Shown: one piece after another, positions 54,727 through 64,000 of the stretch
How positions within the stretch are numbered: the first letter of the stretch is position 1
Layout: each line of letters starts with the position of its first letter
From: Candidatus Pantoea varia
Lineage (GTDB): Bacteria > Pseudomonadota > Gammaproteobacteria > Enterobacterales > Enterobacteriaceae
Reading direction: 5' to 3'
Assembly (NCBI RefSeq): GCF_900115075.1
Contig: NZ_FOVG01000004.1
Span: 248,001-312,000 of the forward strand
Length of the DNA stretch: 64,000 bases
Made by a program: the position numbers and the translations under genes
Notes under the pieces: generated by a model
What the model saw: only the letters and a program-made list of their open reading frames with translations
Database searches by the model: none
Told to the model about the DNA's origin: nothing

Positions 54727-55035
54727 ATGTTAACAGTCGTTGCTGAAATTTGTGTTAAACCCGGTCGCCGTCAGGCCGTGCTGGATGCGGTGAAGAAGCT
54801 GATCCCGCTGGTCTTAGAAGAAGATGGTTGCCATCAGTATGACGCGCTGCTGGACCACCAGGCGCAGGTGCCGTGGAAGCAGAACTCGCCGGACTCCATT
54901 TTTATGCTGGAACAGTGGGAAACGCTGCGCCATCTGGAGCAGCATCAGCAGATGCCGCACATGGATGCACATCGCGCCATCATTAAAGATGATGTGGTGG
55001 ATGTGAAGATTCTGGTGCTGGAACCCAGCGCCTGA
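54727..55035 (+). CDS. ygiN: Quinol monooxygenase YgiN
   Basis: The 102-residue protein has the dimeric alpha/beta barrel fold of the ABM family, with HQYDALLD-like and EQWETLRHLEQHQQMPHM segments, and matches E. coli YgiN (104 aa). It oxidises menadiol back to the quinone, completing a cycle with MdaB. AGAGGA precedes the ATG. It lies 48 bp after mdaB and is followed by the structured repeat. Confidence 0.94.
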   Translation: MLTVVAEICVKPGRRQAVLDAVKKLIPLVLEEDGCHQYDALLDHQAQVPWKQNSPDSIFMLEQWETLRHLEQHQQMPHMDAHRAIIKDDVVDVKILVLEPSA

Positions 55036-55127
55036 TTAGTGCTGAAGCCTTAATCCCGGTTGTGTAAACGGGGTTAAGGCTGGTGATAAAATCTGGCATG
55101 GCCCACTGCGAGACCCGGCAGCAGGCA

Positions 55128-55230
55128 CAGGAAACACGGTCAGATCGGAAAGTCGCTTAAACCATCCATGGGCGCTCGTCCCGCGCCGTCCCTGGCGCGG
55201 GACGCTTTCCTCCTCTGCCCGTGTTTCCTG
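55128..55230. repeat. Structured intergenic repeat element, copy 2
   Basis: The 103-bp element has perfect 12-bp inverted ends (CAGGAAACACGG / CCGTGTTTCCTG), the same inner CAGATCGGAAAG and CTTTCCTCCTCTG segments as copy 1, and a perfect 10-bp inner hairpin (GTCCCGCGCC / GGCGCGGGAC). Both copies share a downstream CTGC-N4-TGARCTTA. This one lies between the convergent ends of ygiN and the LysR gene. The only other thing in the 299-bp gap is a small AGAGG-rich hairpin at 55254-55315. Confidence 0.8.
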
Positions 55231-55334
55231 CGCATTGAGCTTATTTACTGCGGTCAGAGGCGCCTTAATGCGAAATTGTCACCCATCTGAACCTCTGTCC
55301 AGTGACAGAGGTTTTTTGTTTCTGACAGACCGGT

Positions 55335-56234
55335 TCACAGCATCTGACGCCGATCAATCTCGTTGCGGAGAAAATCCAGGAAGCAGCCAATGCGCGAAGA
55401 GAGCGTGGTGTTACGGTAATAGACCGCATGCACCGGCAGGCGCAGATCGCGGGTTTCTGCGGGGAGGACCGGCACCAGTCGGCCAGCGGCGCAATCTTCC
55501 CGGCTGACAAAGTCCGAGAGGCGTGCAATCCCCTGTCCTGCCAGCGCCAGCTGTCGGATGGTTTCGCCGCTGGAAGCAGAGAGAGTCGGTTTAATGCGCA
55601 TGAAATTGCCATCAGACTGCCAGACCGGCCAGACGTTGAGGGTGTCAGGATAACTAAAGCCGATAGTTTGGTGCTGCGCGAGATCGGCAACGCTCTGCGG
55701 CATGCCCGCTTTCGCCAGATAGGCCGGGCTGGCCATCAGCCGGATCGCACTGCTACCGAGCATCCGGGCGCGCAGCGTAGAGTCACGCAGTTCGCCGATA
55801 CGAATGGCAATGTCAGTCTGCTGCTCCAGCAGATCGATCATGATATCGTCGGTATTCAGCTCAAGCTGGATCAGGGGATAGCGGGCGCGGAAATCGTCCA
55901 CCAGCGGCACAATCACATGCAGCATAAAGGGCGTGGCAGCGTTCACCCGCAGTCGTCCTGACGGCATCTCGCGCCGCAGGGCAATCTGCTCTTCGGCCTG
56001 CTCAACCGAGGCCAGGATCTGGCGCGCATGCTCCAGGAAAACCTGTCCCTCTTCGGTCAGCGCCAGCCGTCGGGTGGTGCGATGCAACAGGGTAGTCTGC
56101 AGCTTGCTCTCCAGCCGGGACAATGCCCGGCTGATGCCCGAACTGGTCTGTGCCAGCTGGGATGCCGCCGCGGTAATGGAGCCGCTGTCCACCACCGCCA
56201 CCCAGGCGCGTAGCTCTTCCAGGGTAATCTTCAC
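55335..56234 (-). CDS. LysR-family transcriptional regulator
   Basis: The 299-residue protein has an N-terminal winged helix (about 3-62, with SGSITAAASQLAQTSSGISRALSRLE) and a LysR effector domain (about 90-290). It resembles the DmlR/AaeR-like group that often controls divergent oxidoreductases or aromatic-acid genes. A GTG at 56234 gives the family N terminus, but its ribosome-binding site is weak. It is transcribed in the same direction as parE, with 94 bp between them. Targets are unknown. Confidence 0.85.
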   Translation of the reverse strand: MKITLEELRAWVAVVDSGSITAAASQLAQTSSGISRALSRLESKLQTTLLHRTTRRLALTEEGQVFLEHARQILASVEQAEEQIALRREMPSGRLRVNAATPFMLHVIVPLVDDFRARYPLIQLELNTDDIMIDLLEQQTDIAIRIGELRDSTLRARMLGSSAIRLMASPAYLAKAGMPQSVADLAQHQTIGFSYPDTLNVWPVWQSDGNFMRIKPTLSASSGETIRQLALAGQGIARLSDFVSREDCAAGRLVPVLPAETRDLRLPVHAVYYRNTTLSSRIGCFLDFLRNEIDRRQML

Positions 56235-56302
56235 AATGGTTACTGTCTCTGCTCTGAATCTGCCGGGTTCTCTGAGGATGTGCTGGCTGAAGCACAAAGA
56301 GA

Positions 56303-56328
56303 ACAGGACGCTTTCGCGTCCTGTTTTT
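56303..56328. terminator. Hairpin after parE
   Basis: AACAGGACGC and GCGTCCTGTT pair around TTTC directly after the parE stop codon. The T run is on the plus-strand side; on the parE strand only CTCTTT follows, so efficiency toward parE is uncertain. Confidence 0.55.
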
Positions 56329-58855
<2,527 letters not shown>

Positions 58856-58858
58856 GCG

Positions 58859-59686
58859 TCAGTATCCTTCTGAATCTAAGTCGGGACGAAAAGCGTCGGT
58901 GTCAAGCCGGTTCACTTCGGTCTCAAGGCCGCCATCCGGATGCAGCGTAAACCAGCGCCAGCCGGGAGCCACGGTGTCGATCGCAAAACTGGTGCAGTGC
59001 GGTTTGAACTGGACGCAGGTCGAGGGCGTAGCCAGCACCCGACGGCCATGCCACTCCATATCTAACTCCTGGTGAATATGGCCACAGACCAGGGTCCGGG
59101 CTAACGGGTAGCGCTGCAACACGGCATCAAGCTGATGAGAATTGCGCAGGCTGTGCTGATCGAGCCAGGTACAGCCAGAGGCCAGCGGATGGTGATGCAG
59201 CATAACCAGCGTATGCCGTTGCGGAAAGCGGGCCAGCGCGTTGTCGAGCCACTCCAGCTGATAGTCGCTCAGCATTCCATGCGGAACACCGTAGACCTGG
59301 CTGTCGAGCAACACAACCTGCCACTGCTCACCCACCAGCACCTGCTTATGGGCATTGATGTGGGATGCGGCCAGCGTGTCGACCATCGCAGGCTGAAAAT
59401 CGTGATTACCCGGTAGCCAGACACAGGGCCGTGGCAAACGTGAGATACCCTCAGCGAAATGCTGATAGGCTTCGATAGAGTGATCCTGGGCGAGATCGCC
59501 AGTGGCGATGATCAGGTCGTAGTCGCGATGTTGCGCAATAATCGCATTCAGCACCGCTTCATAGCTCGACCAGGTGTTCACCCCAAGCAGCGATTCATGT
59601 TTTCCCGCGAACAGGTGGGTATCCGTGATTTGCAAAATCCTGATTTCGGAACCGTTCGCTGCAGGAAGAGTTAGCAGGCTATCCAA
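58859..59686 (-). CDS. cpdA: 3',5'-cyclic AMP phosphodiesterase CpdA
   Basis: The 275-residue metallophosphoesterase matches E. coli CpdA. Its two-metal motifs are visible: DTHLF, GDLAQD, GNHDF, HHHPLASG and GHIHQE. It hydrolyses cAMP to AMP and so tunes CRP signalling, relevant to the CRP-type sites at the deo and CitA-like promoters in this window. Its stop lies 3 bp before yqiA. Confidence 0.97.
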   Translation of the reverse strand: MDSLLTLPAANGSEIRILQITDTHLFAGKHESLLGVNTWSSYEAVLNAIIAQHRDYDLIIATGDLAQDHSIEAYQHFAEGISRLPRPCVWLPGNHDFQPAMVDTLAASHINAHKQVLVGEQWQVVLLDSQVYGVPHGMLSDYQLEWLDNALARFPQRHTLVMLHHHPLASGCTWLDQHSLRNSHQLDAVLQRYPLARTLVCGHIHQELDMEWHGRRVLATPSTCVQFKPHCTSFAIDTVAPGWRWFTLHPDGGLETEVNRLDTDAFRPDLDSEGY

Positions 59687-59728
59687 AGCGTTTCCTTCGT
59701 CTCCACGCCATTTACTGCATTATACGCA

Positions 59729-60154
59729 TCAGCAGACCGGAACTGCCATCGCGCCATGTGCCAGGCAGTAGCGCAGCCAGTCTGCGAGAAACTGGTTTAT
59801 CTGATGTTTTTCATCGCGCTGATGCAATTTTTTATTAGGATAATCATAGCGCGCTTTGAAACGATAGATCTGTTGAGTTGAACACACTTCAGCGACCATC
59901 GCATCGTGATAGAGCCTGACAGACATCGAGGGCAGGCTCCAGTAACTCACGGCAGGCGCGACCTGGCGGACCTCCACCAGCGTGGTGTAGCGTGTCGACT
60001 CCTGGATCGTCAACTGATAACGGGCGCCACTCACCTGATAGATCACCGATTCTCCCGCCTCATCGTTACGCGGCAGCAGGCGGCGTAACTGGGCGAAATT
60101 GGTTTCGCAGAGCCGCATCATTTCGGGAAAGTCAGGGGTATAGCGCTGTTTCAT
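59729..60154 (-). CDS. yqiB: DUF1249 protein YqiB
   Basis: The 141-residue protein matches E. coli YqiB (140 aa), nearly identical in its last 70 residues, with [17 protein letters not shown]. Function is unknown. It starts at 60154 inside the nudF stop (ATGA overlap, 60151-60154), so it is translationally coupled to nudF. Confidence 0.93.
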   Translation of the reverse strand: MKQRYTPDFPEMMRLCETNFAQLRRLLPRNDEAGESVIYQVSGARYQLTIQESTRYTTLVEVRQVAPAVSYWSLPSMSVRLYHDAMVAEVCSTQQIYRFKARYDYPNKKLHQRDEKHQINQFLADWLRYCLAHGAMAVPVC

Positions 60155-60789
60155 TTTTGTATCCACTCTTCGCGTAGTTTTTCATGGTGCAACGCCAGCC
60201 ATTGCAGTGCGATGACAGACGCCGCATTATCGATTATCCCCTCTTCCACCCAGCGGTAAGCCTGTTCGCGGCTCACTACATGGACAAGAATATCCTCATT
60301 CTCTTCCTCCAGACCATGGCATCCCTCTGCCTGGCTGGCATCCACTTCCCCAATCAGCACCGACAGACGTTCGCTGGTGCCGCCAGGGCTAGCCAGATAG
60401 CTAAGCATAGGCTTAACCCGGCCGACTTCTAATCCTGCTTCTTCAACGGCTTCACGGCGTACAACCTGTTCGACAGATTCACCCGGCTCGATAATGCCAG
60501 CGACCATCTCCAGCAGCCAGGGTGAAGCACTGCTGTCATAAGCCGGGATGCGGATCTGTTCAATCAGCACCACTTCATCGCGTAAGGGATCATAAGGTAG
60601 CAGCACGGCGGCATGTCCGCGCTCAAAAACTTCGCGCTGTACTTCTCCACTCATTTCGCCATTAAACTGGCGGTGGCGGAAGCGGTAACGTTCGACGGAA
60701 AAAAAACCATCATAGACGGTTTCGCGTGCAATAATTTCTACATCGTTTTTTGTGAAAGTCACAGGGGATTTTTTTTCTTCTGGCATCAT
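60151..60789 (-). CDS. nudF: ADP-ribose pyrophosphatase NudF
   Basis: The 212-residue Nudix hydrolase matches E. coli NudF (209 aa). It has an intact Nudix box (GX5EX7REUXEEXGU, about residues 95-117) and the ADP-ribose-specific SPGGTSER loop. It splits ADP-ribose to AMP and ribose 5-phosphate. The start is one of two adjacent ATGs after AAGGAACC. It is the first gene of the nudF-yqiB-cpdA-yqiA group, divergent from tolC. Confidence 0.96.
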   Translation of the reverse strand: MMPEEKKSPVTFTKNDVEIIARETVYDGFFSVERYRFRHRQFNGEMSGEVQREVFERGHAAVLLPYDPLRDEVVLIEQIRIPAYDSSASPWLLEMVAGIIEPGESVEQVVRREAVEEAGLEVGRVKPMLSYLASPGGTSERLSVLIGEVDASQAEGCHGLEEENEDILVHVVSREQAYRWVEEGIIDNAASVIALQWLALHHEKLREEWIQK

Positions 60790-60886
60790 CAGGTTCCTTG
60801 TGCAGATTGGGGTGGAGCGAAAAAAGCCTGTAACCGTGCTCCATGTAAGTAGTTCTTTCTGAATTATTTACGTAAATTAGGGGGAG

Positions 60887-60905
60887 AAGGCACGTTCAGC
60901 CAACT
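60887..60905 (+). promoter_or_regulatory. Marbox upstream of tolC
   Basis: GCAC-N5-GCCAAC within this 19-bp site fits the MarA/SoxS/Rob consensus (AYNGCAC-N5-RYYAAAY) at nearly all positions. It overlaps the expected -35 of a promoter with TAGAAT at 60927-60932, the class II arrangement. E. coli tolC is also MarA/SoxS/Rob controlled. Confidence 0.65.
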
Positions 60906-60999
60906 TATCTCACAGTTGCCCTCTGCTAGAATCGGCGATAATTTTTTGGCTTACCCGGCAGCGCACCCACTGCAATTTGCTGCAACAAAAGGAATGCAA

Positions 61000-62466
61000 A
61001 TGAAAAAACTGCTCCCATTTTTTATTGGGCTGAGCCTGGGCGGTTTCAGCTTCGCCAGCCAGGCCGAAGACCTGCTTCAGGTTTACCAGCAAGCACGTCT
61101 GAGCAACCCGGATCTGCGCAGCGCCGCTGCCGATCGCGATTCTGCCTTTGAGAAAATCAACGAAGCGCGTAGCCCATTATTACCCCAGCTCGGCCTGGGT
61201 GCTGACTACACCTATAACAACGGTTATCGCGACAGCAGTGGTCTCCATTCCAACACGACCAGCGGCTCGCTGCAATTAACCCAGACTATTTTCGACATGT
61301 CGAAATGGCGCGCACTGACCCTGCAGGAAAAAGCTGCCGGTATTCAGGATGTGACCTATCAGGTGGCGCAGCAGGATCTGATTCTGAACACCGCGACCGC
61401 CTACTTCAACGTGCTGAAAGCGATTGATACGCTTTCTTACACCGAAGCGCAGAAACAGTCGATTTACCGCGAACTGGACCAGACGACTCAGCGCTTTAAC
61501 GTAGGCCTGGTGGCTATTACTGACGTTCAGAACGCCCGTGCGCAGTATGACAGCGTGCTGGCTAACGAAGTGACCGCGCGTAACAACCTTGATAACAACG
61601 TTGAAACGTTACGTCAGATCACCGGCATGGACTACATGTCGCTGGCTTCGCTAAGCATCGATCGCTTCAGAACCGATAAGCCCGAAGCGGTAAGCGGGCT
61701 GCTTAAGCAGGCGGAAGCTCGTAACCTGTCGCTGCTCTCTGCGCGTCTGAACCAGGATTTAGCCCGTGAGCAGATCCGCTCCGCTGAAGCTGGTCATATG
61801 CCGACGCTGGGTCTGACTGCCTCTACCGGCCTGTCGAACAGCAAGTATGGCGGCAGCCGTGCGAACCAGAGCCAGGGTTCTACTGACTCCATTACCGGTT
61901 CTAACCAGGTGGGTCTGAGCTTCTCACTGCCACTCTACAGCGGCGGCAGCGTCACCTCTCAGGTGAAACAGGCGCAGTACAGCTTCGTCAGCGCCAGCGA
62001 ATCGCTGGAAAGCGCACACCGTTCAGCAGTCCAGACGGTACGTTCATCGTTTAACAACGTGAATGCGTCTATCAGCAGCATCAACGCCTACAAACAGGCT
62101 GTGGTCTCTGCGCAAAGCTCCCTCGATGCGTCAGAAGCAGGCTATCAGGTTGGTACGCGTACCATCGTTGATGTGCTGGATGCGACAACCGTGCTCTACA
62201 ACGCTAAGCAGCAGCTCTCTGATGCGCGTTATAGCTACCTGATTAACCAGCTGAATATCAGCTATGCGCTGGGTACGCTCAATGAGCAGAGCCTGCAGAA
62301 ACTGAACAGCCAGCTGGGTAAAGAGATCCCGACTTCACCGGAAACGGTGGCACCGGAAAATGCACAACAGACCGCACGCGTGGATAGCGGTCCGGTGGCA
62401 ACCGGCTCTTCTGAGGCAGCGCGTCCTGCGGCTCGCCACAGCAGCGCTAATCCTTTCGGTAATTAA
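61000..62466 (+). CDS. tolC: Outer-membrane efflux channel TolC
   Basis: The 488-residue protein matches E. coli TolC (493 aa). A signal peptide (about 1-22) precedes two repeated halves, each with two beta strands and a long periplasmic helix pair. Key motifs such as RSPLLPQLGLGADYTY, RFNVGLVAITDVQNARAQYD and VGTRTIVDVLDATTVLYNAKQQL are kept. It is the shared exit duct for RND/ABC drug pumps and haemolysin-type secretion. The ATG at 61000 follows AAAGGA and gives the signal peptide; an upstream in-frame start does not. Confidence 0.98.
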   Translation: MKKLLPFFIGLSLGGFSFASQAEDLLQVYQQARLSNPDLRSAAADRDSAFEKINEARSPLLPQLGLGADYTYNNGYRDSSGLHSNTTSGSLQLTQTIFDMSKWRALTLQEKAAGIQDVTYQVAQQDLILNTATAYFNVLKAIDTLSYTEAQKQSIYRELDQTTQRFNVGLVAITDVQNARAQYDSVLANEVTARNNLDNNVETLRQITGMDYMSLASLSIDRFRTDKPEAVSGLLKQAEARNLSLLSARLNQDLAREQIRSAEAGHMPTLGLTASTGLSNSKYGGSRANQSQGSTDSITGSNQVGLSFSLPLYSGGSVTSQVKQAQYSFVSASESLESAHRSAVQTVRSSFNNVNASISSINAYKQAVVSAQSSLDASEAGYQVGTRTIVDVLDATTVLYNAKQQLSDARYSYLINQLNISYALGTLNEQSLQKLNSQLGKEIPTSPETVAPENAQQTARVDSGPVATGSSEAARPAARHSSANPFGN

Positions 62467-62472
62467 TCAGCG

Positions 62473-62500
62473 GACGGGCTGCTTTGCGGCCCGTCTCTCT
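62473..62500 (+). terminator. Weak terminator after tolC
   Basis: GACGGGC and GCCCGTC pair around TGCTTTGCG, followed by CTCTCTGTT rather than a clean T run. Some read-through into ygiB-ygiC is likely. Confidence 0.45.
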
Positions 62501-62608
62501 GTTGAACGTATAACTAAGTAAAGATCCCTGTTGTATCAGGCCTCCAGCTTCAATTTTACCCCCCCATCCCCTATTCTATGCGCTACCTTTGGGCACAGGA
62601 TAATCATA

Positions 62609-63280
62609 ATGAAACGCACAAAATCTATTCGCTATGCCGCTTTTCGTAAGAGCTGGCAGGCACGCCATTTAACGCCCGTTGCTATCGCCGTCTCGGCGGT
62701 ATTTATGCTGGCTGGCTGCGAACAGAACGATGAAACTGTTTCGATGTACCAGAACGCGGATGACTGTTCGAAAGCCAATCCGGGTCAGAGTGCGCAATGT
62801 ACGACCGCATTCAATGAAGCCAAAAAAGAGGCGGAACGTACCGCGCCAAAATATGCCACGCGTGAAGATTGTGTGGCTGAATTTGGTGAAAACCAGTGTC
62901 AGCAGACACCGGTTCAGGCGGGTGTAGGCACCACCAATGCCGAATCACAGCAGAGTGGCGGTAGCTTCTGGATGCCACTGATGGCCGGTTATATGATGGG
63001 CCGCATGATGGGCGGTGGTTCGGGCTTTGCGCAGCAACCGCTGTTCTCCCCGAAAAATGCCCGCAGCCCGGCCAATGGCCAGTTTGTTGATGCATCTGGC
63101 CGTAATTATGGTGCTGCCACCTCCGGCAAAACCATGACCGTGCCTAAAACCGCGATGGCACCCAAACCGGCGACCACCTCCACCATTACCCGTGGTGGCT
63201 TTGGTGAAACCGTCGCGAAGCAGAACAGCATGCAGCGCAGCAGCGCCAGCGGCACCTCCAGCCGCTCAATGGGAGGCTAA
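62609..63280 (+). CDS. ygiB: DUF1190 lipoprotein-like protein YgiB
   Basis: The 223-residue protein equals E. coli YgiB in length. VFMLAGCE near residues 31-38 resembles a lipobox, although it is preceded by an unusually long charged N terminus. The region [20 protein letters not shown] is a Gly/Met-rich segment that may associate with membranes. Function is unknown; it is linked with ygiC and tolC in enterobacteria. Its start at 62609 gives the E. coli N terminus MKRTKSIR. Confidence 0.93.
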   Translation: MKRTKSIRYAAFRKSWQARHLTPVAIAVSAVFMLAGCEQNDETVSMYQNADDCSKANPGQSAQCTTAFNEAKKEAERTAPKYATREDCVAEFGENQCQQTPVQAGVGTTNAESQQSGGSFWMPLMAGYMMGRMMGGGSGFAQQPLFSPKNARSPANGQFVDASGRNYGAATSGKTMTVPKTAMAPKPATTSTITRGGFGETVAKQNSMQRSSASGTSSRSMGG

Positions 63281-63287
63281 CGCCCCG

Positions 63288-64000
63288 ATGGAACGCATTG
63301 CCATTTCAGAACGCCCAGGCTGGCGCGAAAAAGCCACCGAGTTCGGTTTTCGTTTTCACACCATGCATGGCGAACCCTACTGGTGTGAAGATGCTTATTA
63401 CCAGTTCACGCTGGCGCAAATCGAGCATCTGGAAGAGGTGACCGCTGAGTTGCATCAGATGTGCCTGCAGGTGGTGGAAAAAGTGGTTAACAGCGAAGCG
63501 CTGCTGACTAAATTCCGCATCCCGAAGCACACCTGGGACTTCGTGCGCGATTCATGGCATCAGCGTCAGCCATCGCTTTACTCTCGTCTGGATCTCGCCT
63601 GGGATGGCAAAGGCGATGTGAAGTTGCTGGAAAACAATGCCGATACGCCGACCTCACTGTATGAAGCGGCGTTTTTCCAGTGGCTGTGGCTGGAAGACCA
63701 GCTCAATGCCGGTCAGCTACCCGCAGGCAGCGATCAGTTTAATAGCCTGCAGGAAAAGCTGATTGAACGCTTTGCCGCGTTACATCAGCAGCACGGCTTT
63801 AACTGGCTGCATTTCGCCTGCTGCCGTGACACCGACGAAGATCGTGGCACCGTGCAGTATCTTCAGGATTGCGCCACTGAAGCCGGTCTGCCGAGTGAAT
63901 TCCTTTATATGGATGAGATTGGTCTGGGCGAGAAAGGTGAATTTACCGACGCTCAGGATCAGGTGATTAGCAACCTGTTCAAGCTCTATCCGTGGGAATT
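63288..64000 (+). CDS. ygiC: YgiC, glutathionylspermidine-synthase-like ATP-grasp protein (5' part)
   Basis: The frame opens 7 bp after ygiB and runs off the window edge with no stop, giving the first 237 of about 386 residues. It matches the E. coli YgiC N terminus ([38 protein letters not shown]). The protein belongs to the preATP-grasp/ATP-grasp family related to the synthetase half of glutathionylspermidine synthetase, but no such product is shown for YgiC. It is cotranscribed with ygiB. Confidence 0.92.
   Translation, partial: MERIAISERPGWREKATEFGFRFHTMHGEPYWCEDAYYQFTLAQIEHLEEVTAELHQMCLQVVEKVVNSEALLTKFRIPKHTWDFVRDSWHQRQPSLYSRLDLAWDGKGDVKLLENNADTPTSLYEAAFFQWLWLEDQLNAGQLPAGSDQFNSLQEKLIERFAALHQQHGFNWLHFACCRDTDEDRGTVQYLQDCATEAGLPSEFLYMDEIGLGEKGEFTDAQDQVISNLFKLYPWE

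Overview
The window is enterobacterial chromosome, most likely Pantoea or a close Erwiniaceae relative. Most genes are close homologues of Escherichia coli genes in blocks of conserved order (deoC-deoA-deoB-deoD; prfC-osmY-ytjA-yjjU-yjjV; exbB/exbD, metC, yghB, yqhC, dkgA; ftsP-plsC-parC; mdaB-ygiN; parE-yqiA-cpdA-yqiB-nudF/tolC-ygiB-ygiC). These blocks are separated by accessory genes absent from the same places in E. coli. Genus assignment is inferred from gene content, not from a search.

Layout. 1-566: a 157/158-bp tandem repeat carrying a copied 3' end of tRNA-Phe, then the intact tRNA-Phe (GAA, minus strand). 567-3784: a soluble PAS-PAS chemoreceptor-like protein resembling BdlA and a stand-alone PBP2 paralogue. 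4006-8460: the deo operon with a deoP2-like control region (DeoR-type operators, two CRP-type sites 53 bp apart). 8477-13262: yjjV, yjjU, ytjA, osmY, prfC. 13556-16791: a yjiH-yjiG-M20 amidohydrolase operon, a probable LysR remnant and ferritin ftnA. 17018-21990: a glycoside cassette (GH31 enzyme, MFS transporter, divergent LacI regulator). 22002-32450: three c-di-GMP turnover proteins (PAS4-GGDEF-EAL and two tandem MHYT-GGDEF-EAL), with a cupin protein, ylaC and ydcR between them. 32995-38255: an archaic (Csu-type) chaperone-usher pilus operon. 38252-44139: a CitA-like MFS transporter, exbB-exbD, and a TRAP transporter. 44272-64000: metC, yghB, yqhC, dkgA, ftsP, plsC, parC, a PheC-like cyclohexadienyl dehydratase, mdaB, ygiN, a LysR regulator, parE, yqiA, cpdA, yqiB, nudF, tolC, ygiB and the 5' part of ygiC.

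How the parts fit. The deo genes salvage deoxynucleosides. The BdlA-like protein, three c-di-GMP enzymes and Csu-type pili make this a surface-attachment-rich stretch. TolC, FtsP, PBP2, PlsC and YgiB serve the envelope, and ParC/ParE form topoisomerase IV. No phage, insertion sequence, CRISPR array or defence system was seen. The most unusual signals are non-coding: two copies of a ~105-bp hairpin element whose arms differ between copies yet stay perfectly paired in each, and the duplicated tRNA-Phe tail.
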